From Synergistaceae bacterium (lineage in GTDB: Bacteria > Synergistota > Synergistia > Synergistales > Aminobacteriaceae): DNA of 36,869 nucleotides. Shown here piece by piece: positions 28,684 through 36,688 of the stretch. Made by a program: the position numbers and the translations under genes. The notes under the pieces were generated by a model. It ran no database searches. It saw only the letters and a program-made list of their open reading frames with translations, and was not told where the DNA came from. The DNA lies in contig JAFSXS010000105.1 of assembly GCA_017443945.1 (NCBI GenBank), forward strand, positions 1-36,869, given 5' to 3'. Position 1 is the first letter of the stretch; the number at the start of each line of letters is the position of its first letter.

Positions 28684-30058
28684 TATAGAAATCCTCCTTT
28701 AGTGTAAGAATTATGCTGAATACAACTAGATTATTTTCTGATAATGAAGTACCCGGAATAATTACGCTTTCAAATAGTCCGCTTGCTTGAAGTCCCTCAC
28801 TCATCAAACTTAATGACGTACCGTCGGAGGCTGTGCCATTTATAGTTACGACAAAATGAGACTCTTTCCTGCTGAAATCTGCGTCTAATAATTTTATGCC
28901 TGTGCCTGCGTTTGCTTCGAGTGCGTTCAAGACCTCCAAAATCGGTATGTCATCGCGAAGAAAATTTAAAATTTGTTCTGTCTGAGCTTTATTTTGTGAT
29001 AGTGCTGCATTATTTCTCATGATTTCGGAGCGTTTTGCTTGAAGTTCTGCTATAACTTCATGATTATGATCGATTGCGTCCTGTACTATCTCCATGCGTG
29101 AAATAGCAAATAAAATAGTTCCCATCGATAAAATAACAAAGCATGACGACAACAATATCAAAGCTACCCGGCTTAGGTTCAGAGAGTTTTTGCGTCTCTC
29201 GAATGCAATATATTCGGGCGGTCTCAAGTCCATTATATAGGCGTCATCGGGGTCTCTCATTGCCAGTCCGCGAGCTTTATAAAATTTGCTGGAGAAATTT
29301 ACGACTTCTAAATCAGTGCTTGAAGTTATATTCAAATTTACGTCCGCGAGAATTAATTTATTTATCTTGACGCGCTTATATTGAGTCTCTACAAATTGCA
29401 ATGTGCTGCGAATGTCGTTAAAGCTGTTGGCGTTGTCTGCTGTCCTGAAGAAAATTCCGTGTCCTTCCCATGTCGTTACAATGTTGCGTCTGTCTGCAAA
29501 TATGCAAAGTCCTTCGCGGTCTTCAGGAATTGCGCGGAGCATGGCAAAATTTGCGGGTTCGATTGCACCGAGTACGATATTTATTTTATTAGCGATGTCA
29601 ATTAAGTTGTCGATATAATTTCTCTTTACGGCAGCGGCAAGAACGGTTATATTATCCCGATTGCGTGATGCTGAAGGAGTGTCAATTATTACTGCGTCAA
29701 AAACGGCTTCTGAACTCGGAAATGGGAAATTTTCCTCAAGATTGAGCGCTAACGAGCTTTTTATGTCGTCGAGACTCATATTAGGAAAATTCAGCGGCCT
29801 GATAATTACATCACCCGAAGGAACGCCGAGCATTATAGGAACAGAAATTTTACCGGTCTCCTGTATTAGCTGCACAAAACCTTTTTCGAGCATGTTAAAA
29901 TCTTTAATGGAATTACTAGCTACACAGCCGTCTTCTAATGGGATTCTGAACTCTCTAAAATCTTCGCCGTTTTCGTCAAGCTCAATATATCCGAGACTGT
30001 CATTACGGATTGCGAGTCCTGCTGTTAAATTAGGCTTTATCGCATGAAATAATCTCAT
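28673..30058 (-). CDS. PilM-PilN fusion protein
   Basis: The 461-aa protein joins an actin-like PilM domain (about 1-235; segments VPIMLGVPSGDVIIRPLNFP at 53-72 region and L-A-L-N-L-E-E-N-F-P-F) to a PilN domain (about 245-461) that begins with a short D-L-R-P-P-E-Y stretch like the PilN membrane-proximal peptide, then a membrane helix (about 272-296), a coiled coil and a ferredoxin-like periplasmic domain. In most type IV pilus systems these are separate proteins that bind each other through the PilN N-terminus. The gene overlaps the nuclease-pseudopilin gene by 4 bp and the pseudopilin gene by 11 bp. No pilO or pilQ follows. Confidence 0.82.
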   Translation of the reverse strand: MRLFHAIKPNLTAGLAIRNDSLGYIELDENGEDFREFRIPLEDGCVASNSIKDFNMLEKGFVQLIQETGKISVPIMLGVPSGDVIIRPLNFPNMSLDDIKSSLALNLEENFPFPSSEAVFDAVIIDTPSASRNRDNITVLAAAVKRNYIDNLIDIANKINIVLGAIEPANFAMLRAIPEDREGLCIFADRRNIVTTWEGHGIFFRTADNANSFNDIRSTLQFVETQYKRVKINKLILADVNLNITSSTDLEVVNFSSKFYKARGLAMRDPDDAYIMDLRPPEYIAFERRKNSLNLSRVALILLSSCFVILSMGTILFAISRMEIVQDAIDHNHEVIAELQAKRSEIMRNNAALSQNKAQTEQILNFLRDDIPILEVLNALEANAGTGIKLLDADFSRKESHFVVTINGTASDGTSLSLMSEGLQASGLFESVIIPGTSLSENNLVVFSIILTLKEDFYNAI

Positions 30059-31404
30059 TTATACCACACTTCTTCATGAAAAATTGTAGTCTTGGCCGTG
30101 TCATTGCTTACGACTTCTTGAATCATCAAGTAATTATTATCATTCACTGGAGCATAAGCCCTTAATAAATATTTACCCGGCATTGCTGGAAAAATGCGCT
30201 CATATACTTTTTGGCTTGTATATTTTTCCTCGTTAAAATCTTCGCCGAAAGAATAATCTAAATTATGAATATCAAGTGTTACAAGATTTTGTGTATGAGT
30301 GAAATATTTGCCTCCCTTGCTGTTATCTCTGAATGTATTGTAATAAATATTTCCGGTCTTGTTAGGGACTGACGACAAATGCTCTTTGCCGTATCTGATC
30401 ATATCTTGAAGACTTAGTCTGAGACTCATAATTTCGCGTTCTTCAGCTAGAGAGTCAACCGATTGCAGCGAGTAAAAAAATATTTGCGCCGTTACAAGCA
30501 CTGCCAGCAGAGAAAAAATTAACACGCCCAAAAGTGAAGCTCCCCGCCTTGCCTTGAACGTCTTAAATTTTACTGCTCTATCCTGCGCGCACGTAGGTTT
30601 ATATTTGCATTCCGAACACAATTTTTTATCGCCCCTTATATCAGGAAATTTTTTACACTTCAGCGAAATAACCTGCCAGACCGTAAAAAATAAATCCGGC
30701 AAATTTGATTTTATCATTGCTGCTACGCTTGAGGAATCGAAAATATCAGGCTCTATATTGTTCTCATCGAGATAAATTATTTCTATTGACGGCGTTATAC
30801 CAGTTTTCTTATTAATCAGCCACGCATAAACGAGACTCTGTGCAAGCGGTACGGTTATATCACTCTTGTTATAGCCTTTGAACTCGAATAATCTAGCTTC
30901 GGCCTTGTCGGGATTGAATAATAAAGCGTCATAACGTCCGGTAATAATTAAATTTCCTTCGTCCATATTATAAACGCTCTGTAAAATTTGTTCGGGCTTG
31001 ATGAAGACTTTATCAGGAGATTTTATTTCCCGGAAAAATTCGGACATTGCTTTAACCCAGACTTTAACGCCTGAAGCCATAGCTAATAACTGCCCCGACG
31101 TAAAATTTTCTGAATTTAACGCAGCAAACGGAATAAAAAATTTTTCGCGCACAAGAGACTCTAATTTTTCAGGACTGCCGAATGAATTAATAATTTCTTT
31201 GTGAAGCGGGTTAAACTCGTTATAAGCAGCCTCAAAAAATGCCTGCGATATGTTCTTGTGAAAAATTGAGCCGTAATAATCTTTACCCTTAATGCCTACT
31301 GACCACGCAGATTTTTCGCGCCTGTGCAATTTATAAGCAAGAAGGGCCGGACACCTTTGACACAACGCTATATCACTGACTGTAACAAAACAAGTATTAG
31401 ACAT
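30055..31404 (-). CDS. Cas4/RecB-type nuclease fused to a type IV pseudopilin
   Basis: Residues 1-280 form a PD-(D/E)XK nuclease of the Cas4/RecB family: His49, Asp159 (GRYDALL), Glu174-x-Lys176 (FEFK) and Gln189-x3-Tyr193 are all in place, with cysteines at 15/18 and 263, 266, 272 that could hold an iron-sulfur cluster. Residues 284-449 form a prepilin: A-R-R-G288 then A-S-L-L-G-V-L-I and a long hydrophobic helix, so prepilin peptidase could cut after Gly288. Residue +5 is Gly, not Glu, as in GspK-like tip pseudopilins. No stop or canonical start separates the parts. It begins 6 bp after the ATPase gene and overlaps the pilMN gene by 4 bp. The function is unknown; see findings. Confidence 0.8.
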   Translation of the reverse strand: MSNTCFVTVSDIALCQRCPALLAYKLHRREKSAWSVGIKGKDYYGSIFHKNISQAFFEAAYNEFNPLHKEIINSFGSPEKLESLVREKFFIPFAALNSENFTSGQLLAMASGVKVWVKAMSEFFREIKSPDKVFIKPEQILQSVYNMDEGNLIITGRYDALLFNPDKAEARLFEFKGYNKSDITVPLAQSLVYAWLINKKTGITPSIEIIYLDENNIEPDIFDSSSVAAMIKSNLPDLFFTVWQVISLKCKKFPDIRGDKKLCSECKYKPTCAQDRAVKFKTFKARRGASLLGVLIFSLLAVLVTAQIFFYSLQSVDSLAEEREIMSLRLSLQDMIRYGKEHLSSVPNKTGNIYYNTFRDNSKGGKYFTHTQNLVTLDIHNLDYSFGEDFNEEKYTSQKVYERIFPAMPGKYLLRAYAPVNDNNYLMIQEVVSNDTAKTTIFHEEVWYK

Positions 31405-31410
31405 GATAAA

Positions 31411-33348
31411 TTATTTCCTGTCAGCCATAGAAATTAATGTATCGTCCTTTGACGGAAAGAGCCGAAATTTATTATTTGCCCTCACAAAGTCAAGAAGTTC
31501 ACCGGCCGAAATTTTTTGATTTTTCGAGTCTAACATTTCAGCGGCCTTTGCTGTGCTGATTATCTTCATGGGGGACGCGTTTATTATCTCGATTAAAGAA
31601 TTTTCCAGACTCGGAGATACTGCCGGGACTCTGGCTTTTACTGGCGAGACAGTAATTAATTTGAGACTCTTGACGAAATTTTTTATGTCATTGCGTGTTG
31701 CTGCTCTAGGCTTTGACTCAGAATAAATATTTACGTCGCCGTTATCGACTCTGTTAATTAAAGCTGCGAGTCCGTACCATTGAACGCGGGAGTCTTTGTC
31801 GAGCAATAAAACTTTTCCGCCCGAGTCAATAAATTCCTGCATTATTTCATTTGCCTGCTTCCAAGTTTTTTTGTGAATCTTGGTCTCCGAAATATAGAAG
31901 CACTGACAATCATTTGACATCGCGATACCCTGTTTAAGCGCATTACATGTCGACTGATGAAATTTACTGGTTACGATAAAGAACGCAAATTTTTTATCGT
32001 TATAAATTGCTGTAATCTTCAAGTGTTTGCTATTATCTTGCGCGACCTCGAATCCATCCAATGAAGACAGCCACACACCTAGAGACAACGCGAGCAAATC
32101 TGCATTTGGCGGCCAAGCTCTATAATCACCGCGAATTTTTTTGCACTCATCATCGTAAACGCCTTTAATAGTCTTGTAAATTTCTGAGTCTGACCCGTTA
32201 TTATTAATTGCCGGAGTCTGGCCTTGATTCGCTGCCGGAGCTGGTGAGTCATCCTTAAAAATTGCACGGTTAGCAAGCTCTATGACCATTCTAGGGGAGC
32301 AGCCTTGATTCAATTTCACGCGTTCTATGAGCCATTGATAAATTTGTTCCTGATTCTCGTTAAATGCAAAGTCGATTCTATCGCGTATTAATTGCTTGGC
32401 CTGAGTTAATGAACATTCGCCCATTACGATTTTATGATGTTCGAGCCTCTGATATACTGACGAATTTAAAGACGGTTTTATTTTATCGTTCCAAATCTGG
32501 GACTTCATGAAACATAGCGGCAAAATTCCTACAAGATTATCAGTCAATAAATGAATTATATTCCCCCATGCCTCAATTAATTCTTTGTTGACGCTCATAT
32601 AATCTAACTGGTCAAAGCATACGATCATAGGTACATGGGCATAAGCGAGCAGTAATCCCAGAGAGATTAAAATTTTTTCTGCGTTGCTTTCTTTCTTTGC
32701 GTCGGTCATTGAGTCAATATCGCGAGGGGGCAGGCCTAAATTTACTGCGTCTTCGTCGTCGAGTCCTTCTCTGAGCCATTCGAGAATCAAAGCGCGTTTA
32801 TTCTCGTCTTTAGTGTCAGCATAGAGCAAAATACATTTCAGCACGTTTTTATCAAGTCCGGGAATATCGCGTGATAAATAAATTTTTGTGTCAACCTTTG
32901 CAAGATCCGTGAATCCGTCATTTTGTCTGTGCTCGTGATAAGAATTTATGATTTCATTGACTAATAAATCAAATTGCGACATGTTAGAGCTATGAAATTG
33001 CATGAGGCTTATAAAAATTTCTGACAATAAATCCTGTGTTACGCTTTCAGGGTCTCTGAATGCCCGTACAGTTACGAAAATTGCCGGTCTTGAATTAGTT
33101 TTCAATCGGCGCAAAATTCTTGTCAGCATGTGAGTCTTCCCTGAGCCTGCCTCACCGAGAATCAATCCTACTAACGGCATAGAAGGTTCACGGCGTTTGT
33201 GTCTGATTAACTGTTCGATTTCTTCAGAAGCTGACCTATTTAACTGCTGTAAATCGGGATTCATATTTTCCCACGGCATAGGCGACGCTGACGATTCGAA
33301 CGGGTTATTTTCTCTAAGCTGCTTGACAATCGAGTTATTATCTGACAT
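31411..33348 (-). CDS. AAA+ ATPase with C-terminal winged-helix-like end
   Basis: The 645-aa protein has an AAA+ module (about 30-365): Walker A GEAGSGKT (65-72), Walker B M-I-V-C-F-D-Q-L-D (241-249) with Gln where Glu is usual, and G-C-S-P-R-M-V-I-E-L-A-N (349-360) like the lid/sensor-2 region of ORC/Cdc6- or TniB-type ATPases. A linker rich in Asn follows, then an alpha/beta domain (about 400-560) that I do not recognise, and a C-terminal winged-helix-like segment (about 580-645). The ATG at 33348 is preferred over an upstream TTG at 33387. The start overlaps the upstream winged-helix gene by 11 bp. DNA-loading or conflict-system ATPases are the closest themes. Confidence 0.75.
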   Translation of the reverse strand: MSDNNSIVKQLRENNPFESSASPMPWENMNPDLQQLNRSASEEIEQLIRHKRREPSMPLVGLILGEAGSGKTHMLTRILRRLKTNSRPAIFVTVRAFRDPESVTQDLLSEIFISLMQFHSSNMSQFDLLVNEIINSYHEHRQNDGFTDLAKVDTKIYLSRDIPGLDKNVLKCILLYADTKDENKRALILEWLREGLDDEDAVNLGLPPRDIDSMTDAKKESNAEKILISLGLLLAYAHVPMIVCFDQLDYMSVNKELIEAWGNIIHLLTDNLVGILPLCFMKSQIWNDKIKPSLNSSVYQRLEHHKIVMGECSLTQAKQLIRDRIDFAFNENQEQIYQWLIERVKLNQGCSPRMVIELANRAIFKDDSPAPAANQGQTPAINNNGSDSEIYKTIKGVYDDECKKIRGDYRAWPPNADLLALSLGVWLSSLDGFEVAQDNSKHLKITAIYNDKKFAFFIVTSKFHQSTCNALKQGIAMSNDCQCFYISETKIHKKTWKQANEIMQEFIDSGGKVLLLDKDSRVQWYGLAALINRVDNGDVNIYSESKPRAATRNDIKNFVKSLKLITVSPVKARVPAVSPSLENSLIEIINASPMKIISTAKAAEMLDSKNQKISAGELLDFVRANNKFRLFPSKDDTLISMADRK

Positions 33349-34090
33349 TTTTTGTAACCGTTCCCATTCTGTAATTATTCTCGTCAATGAAGGAGTCTTT
33401 TACTTCGTCGGGACTCATTGTAGACTCGTCGGCGATATGAAGTTGTATTAACTCTTTGTCGCGCAGCATCATTAATATTGCGTCAAATAGATCTCTCGGC
33501 CAGTTTAATTTTTTGCGGAGGTCGCAGATTCTCACAAAGACTCGCCCGTTGTCAAGACTCTCGAATGCCCGCATAAATTCTTCCCGGCTGTAATCGGTTG
33601 AAGGAGTGCTAATTTTTTCGGGTTCTGGTTCGGATTCAGGCTCAATTTTTGCAGGTTGAGTCTTTATTGCCGGAGTGTCAGTCAAATAGATTCGTGCGTC
33701 TAAGTTGTCATTGATGATAATTTTTGCGCGGCCGGACTCGACAAAAGAGTTAATAATTTTTGCGACATCAGATTTAGAAAACGGCAATGAACGTGCGATC
33801 CATTTTGCTGATTTGATTTTCGCGTTATTGATTTCTGCGATAACTAAATCTTCGGGCTCGCAGGGTTGAAGAATGTAAAGTGTCGGGCCTTTCTTGTGAA
33901 AAATGAATTTGTCCATCACGAGGGGCTCTAAAATTTTGCGGATTTCTGCGGCGGTCATTTGCGTGTTTATGCCTGTCAGGCGTTTAGCTTCTGCTCCCAT
34001 TACTACAGCTAAATTTTTTACTGTCATGAACGGGCGTTTATTCTTGCTTAATATTTCCTGAACAATATCGGGAATGTCATTAATAGTCAT
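33338..34090 (-). CDS. Multi-winged-helix protein, first gene of the nuclease/pilus operon
   Basis: The 250-aa protein appears to hold two N-terminal winged-helix domains (about 1-75 and 78-135), a Pro/Glu-rich linker (140-163) and a third winged-helix-like domain (about 165-225). I do not recognise the family. DNA binding is inferred from fold only. GAAAGGAG precedes the ATG by a typical distance. The last 11 bp overlap the ATPase gene, so the two proteins are likely made in fixed proportion and could form a complex. It opens a run of seven same-strand genes ending with the ftsK-like gene. It could be a regulator or a DNA-bridging subunit. Confidence 0.65.
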   Translation of the reverse strand: MTINDIPDIVQEILSKNKRPFMTVKNLAVVMGAEAKRLTGINTQMTAAEIRKILEPLVMDKFIFHKKGPTLYILQPCEPEDLVIAEINNAKIKSAKWIARSLPFSKSDVAKIINSFVESGRAKIIINDNLDARIYLTDTPAIKTQPAKIEPESEPEPEKISTPSTDYSREEFMRAFESLDNGRVFVRICDLRKKLNWPRDLFDAILMMLRDKELIQLHIADESTMSPDEVKDSFIDENNYRMGTVTKNVR

Positions 34091-34440
34091 TTATGAAAAA
34101 TTTTCTCCTTTCAAGTTAAAATTTTATATAATACACGAGCTTATAATCATTACGTCCGGGCAAGCTGCACAGTTAAATAATCACTCCTTCTGTGAAAAAC
34201 GTAAAAATTTCTGCAATCTTATAGCATGTTATCATAATTATGTAAAAAGGTGCGATAAATATTTTATGATTCGCGATAAAATAAAACACTTTCGAAAAAC
34301 TATGACAAAATATTTTTGTTGAGCTATTAAATTTGTTGTATGTGTGCGGCCTGTTATAAATGCATGTTTCCGAAAGACTTTATAGCAATATTACATAAAT
34401 GTGAGCTATTATAAATTACGTAGTGGACAGGAAAAAGTTT

Positions 34441-34470
34441 TTGCAAATATTCGAATGCGACTGTTATAAT
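34441..34470 (+). promoter_or_regulatory. Promoter-like module with conserved spacer, copy D
   Basis: TTGCAA (34441-34446), an 18-bp spacer and TATAAT (34465-34470) form a good sigma-70 promoter. The spacer (ATATTCGAATG...) closely resembles that of copy C at 34857-34886, so a regulator may bind between the boxes. No gene starts nearby on this strand; the transcript could be the long leader of the gene at 34933 or a small RNA. Confidence 0.5.
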
Positions 34471-34610
34471 AGGCAATGTCAGATTTTTTGTGTAAATAGA
34501 GTTCGAAGTTCAGTATTTACAAGGCTTCAATTTTTTAATTACACAAAATTTTGGACAAACCCTTATAAATATTCACAGAAAAATTTTCACTCAATCTTTG
34601 ACGGTAAACG

Positions 34611-34643
34611 ATAATTTTACAACTACATTTGCAACTACAAAAA
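34611..34643 (+). repeat. 33-bp dispersed repeat, copy 2
   Basis: It is identical to 11311-11343. Both copies lie in gaps upstream of + strand genes. Inside, R-CAACTACA is repeated with 12-bp spacing, about one helical turn. Confidence 0.8.
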
Positions 34644-34790
34644 AATTAATTTTTCGCAGTTATGATAATCCTTCACACAAAAATTTTATTTCTTTATCAT
34701 GCAATTAATTTATTGTGCTATAGTGAAAACATTTTTTAATCTATCAAGTAAAGTCAAAATCGAAAATATTTTCATACATAATCACGTAAA

Positions 34791-34827
34791 GTTTTTACAG
34801 CTTATCAAGTGCATTTACTATTATAAT
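34791..34827 (+). promoter_or_regulatory. Promoter-like module, copy B
   Basis: TTTACA (34794-34799) is followed by TATCAAGTGCATTTACTA and TATAAT at 34822-34827. The boxes are spaced 22 bp apart (19 to the alternative TATTAT), which is long. The central part matches copy A at 7698-7731. Confidence 0.35.
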
Positions 34828-34856
34828 AATAAAATAGATAACTAACGAAAAAATTT

Positions 34857-34886
34857 TTGCAAATATTCAAGTGTATTTGTTATAGT
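34857..34886 (+). promoter_or_regulatory. Promoter module, copy C, of the gene at 34933
   Basis: TTGCAA (34857-34862), an 18-bp spacer and TATAGT (34881-34886) lie 47 bp before the ATG at 34933. The spacing and most spacer bases match copy D. An extended -10 (TGCTATACT, 34895-34903) offers a second possible start. Confidence 0.55.
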
Positions 34887-34932
34887 GTTTAGTGTGCTAT
34901 ACTTGATTGATTCATTAGGAGGAGGCGTAAAT

Positions 34933-35577
34933 ATGCCCAGAAAACAGAACGAGAAATATACAATACAAGAACAGCTTAAACCGCGAACAATAATGACAGC
35001 ACAGGAGCTTTTAAACGCAATTTCCGAGACTGAATATCCTGATTACGTGCTTGAAATTATTGCAATAGTACGCGAATGGATGAATAATTCTCTTGAGGCT
35101 CCGGACAATAATTACAACGGGCAGAATGCTTTTGACGCTATATTGAGCCAATTTTTTGACGAGGAAGCTATGGGAGTCATGAATCTTTATGAGAGCTTGA
35201 ACAAATTTGAAGACATCGCAGACCTTATACCCGGACACAAACGCCCCGAAGGAAAGCCGGATACTATTGTAGTGAGCGTTAATCCTCCCGACTGTGAGAA
35301 CGGTTTTAGAGTCGCCGTAGATTATGCAACAGTTTTTAACAGGCCGAAATGCAATAGAATCTGGATAATTTCGAATACTTACATATACGACGATATTATA
35401 AGATTTGCTCCTCACGTTGACGCACTCGCAGCACAAGGAATTAAAATACGCTTTATTCTCGTAAATGCATGGGGATGGGTTGAGCTGCCCTTAAGCGCAA
35501 AGACTGCCACAAAGAAGCAATTTATATTAAACACTGAAGAGCCGCCCAAACGTACACGAAGAAGGAAAATAATTTAA
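34933..35577 (+). CDS. Protein of unknown function, 214 aa
   Basis: I do not recognise this protein. The ATG at 34933 has AGGAGGAGG about 7 bases upstream; an earlier in-frame GTG at 34885 has none. The sequence has no signal peptide or membrane helix. An N-terminal helical, acidic half (about 1-95) leads to an alpha/beta half (about 105-195) with strands DTIVVSVNP, FRVAVDYATV, RIWIISNT and IRFILVNAWGW, followed by a basic tail (P-K-R-T-R-R-R-K). The basic tail could contact nucleic acid. It stands alone between a repeat-rich promoter region and a terminator, suggesting separate, possibly regulated expression. Confidence 0.7.
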   Translation: MPRKQNEKYTIQEQLKPRTIMTAQELLNAISETEYPDYVLEIIAIVREWMNNSLEAPDNNYNGQNAFDAILSQFFDEEAMGVMNLYESLNKFEDIADLIPGHKRPEGKPDTIVVSVNPPDCENGFRVAVDYATVFNRPKCNRIWIISNTYIYDDIIRFAPHVDALAAQGIKIRFILVNAWGWVELPLSAKTATKKQFILNTEEPPKRTRRRKII

Positions 35578-35589
35578 TTTTTTAGAGCG

Positions 35590-35620
35590 CAGGTCTTGTG
35601 AATAACGAGGCCTGTTTTAT
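35590..35620 (+). terminator. Rho-independent terminator after the gene at 34933
   Basis: CAGGTCT (35590-35596) pairs with AGGCCTG (35608-35614) with one G-T pair, followed by TTTTATTTATTT. It may also serve the convergent ATP-grasp gene, whose stop codon is at 35621. Confidence 0.65.
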
Positions 35621-36688
35621 TTATTTCTCAAGATATCCCATCTCAGCATATTTCTGACCTAACTTAGAATTTCTTAACCCTCCGTGTATCTGAAATAAAT
35701 TAAGTGTGGATTTCATATTAATTTCTATTACTGCGAATCCGTCATCTTGAATCACTATATCCCACGCAATAAAATCAAAAAATGGAAGTTTTGCGGTCAA
35801 GTCGATAATTTTTCGCTTCAAATCTGCCCAGCCTGGAATAATTAAGCCTTTTATTTTTGCGCCTGTGTCTGGGTGATAGTCATAACAATTTTGACCGAGC
35901 GTTATACTTTTCATTGAGCCTAATTCGCCCGTTTCGAGATTTATAATTGCGCTGCCTCCGCCCTGTGAGAAATTATCAACAGGAGCTGATATATTGGTGC
36001 CGATTCGCTGGACTGCTGCAAAAATTTCGTGTTCGCCGCTGCCTTTAGTTTTGCGTATAGATATTATTCTTACGGTGTTAATGCTTTTGTCGAAAATGGC
36101 AGATTCAAATTTTCCCTGCGTAATTTTTTCCTGCACTATGCCGGATTTGAATTTATTTATTATTTCCGCAAATTTTTCGCGCGTACAGATTTCGCCCTTG
36201 TAGAATAAATTTTCACCGTCAGACGAGAATACATATACGTTATAACCGTCGCAGCCGCCTCTATCTTTTATGGTACCCCCCCCCCCCTTAGGTAATTTTA
36301 CGAGGTAGTCATATAAATTATTTGCGTTAATTTTTTCGGACTTTATCGGGATAACGCGGCCGTCATTTATAAGCGCATAATTTTCCGGGACTCGTACATA
36401 ATTGCCGAACACAAGCGAGAATAAATATTTATCATCAGAAATCGGGAAATATCTTCCGTCTTTGAGTCTCGGCTGGTATGCTTCCCACGATGAAATATAT
36501 TCCCTGTAATCGTTGTTAATTAAGTCAAAAGTTTGACTCTCTGTAAAAGTAAATCCGTGTTTGCGCATGTCCGCAATATTGTTAATATCAATTTTAGATA
36601 TATTGTGATGTGAATTAACGATAAAATTTCTGAATTTCGAGAGTTTGTATTTACTATAAATTTTCCTGAGCAACTTTATAATTAGCAT
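35621..36688 (-). CDS. Sugar-transfer-associated ATP-grasp protein with a poly-G tract
   Basis: The 355-aa protein fits the ATP-grasp group found in capsule and surface-sugar clusters: an N-terminal helical part, a nucleotide-binding loop region (about 130-155, with R-G-G-C-D-G-Y-N-V-Y-V-F), basic substrate residues (INTVRIISIRK, about 205-215) and the C-terminal F-D-F-I-A-W-D-I-V-I and V-I-E-I-N-M-K-S-T metal-binding strands, ending near H-G-G-L-R. Members probably form an amide or phosphate bond during polysaccharide decoration; the substrate is unknown. Twelve consecutive G encode most of Gly135-138, so length changes would truncate the protein. Its start directly abuts the stop of the cytidylyltransferase gene, with AGGAGG inside that gene. 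Confidence 0.82.
   Translation of the reverse strand: MLIIKLLRKIYSKYKLSKFRNFIVNSHHNISKIDINNIADMRKHGFTFTESQTFDLINNDYREYISSWEAYQPRLKDGRYFPISDDKYLFSLVFGNYVRVPENYALINDGRVIPIKSEKINANNLYDYLVKLPKGGGGTIKDRGGCDGYNVYVFSSDGENLFYKGEICTREKFAEIINKFKSGIVQEKITQGKFESAIFDKSINTVRIISIRKTKGSGEHEIFAAVQRIGTNISAPVDNFSQGGGSAIINLETGELGSMKSITLGQNCYDYHPDTGAKIKGLIIPGWADLKRKIIDLTAKLPFFDFIAWDIVIQDDGFAVIEINMKSTLNLFQIHGGLRNSKLGQKYAEMGYLEK
36276..36287 (-). repeat. Homopolymer of 12 G (C on the + strand) inside the ATP-grasp gene
   Basis: A 12-bp single-base tract lies in codons 134-138 of the ATP-grasp gene. The gene reads in frame at this length, and gain or loss of one base would shift the frame. Such tracts are typical of contingency loci but are also prone to sequencing error. 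Confidence 0.75.

Larger units (their letters stand above)
34091..34932. other. 842-bp non-coding region with clustered promoter-like repeats
   Basis: No credible gene is seen: frames are short, AT-rich and lack ribosome sites. Recurrent -10-like words (TGTTATAAT, CTATAGT, CTATTATAAA) and related modules at 34441-34470, 34791-34827 and 34857-34886, plus the 33-bp repeat (34611-34643), fill the stretch. The promoter of the operon starting at 34090 must also lie here on the - strand, but I cannot place it with confidence. Confidence 0.6.

Noticed and set aside
33349-33387. TTG-initiated 13-residue extension of the AAA+ ATPase
   Set aside because: An ATG at 33348 gives a short overlap with the upstream gene, like its neighbours. 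The TTG has no better ribosome site.
34091-34620. Short open frames in the non-coding region
   Set aside because: They are AT-rich, lysine/phenylalanine-heavy, lack ribosome sites and overlap promoter-like repeats.
34611-34643. CRISPR repeat
   Set aside because: There are only two copies 23 kb apart, with no regular spacers, and no cas operon; the Cas4-like domain alone does not indicate CRISPR.
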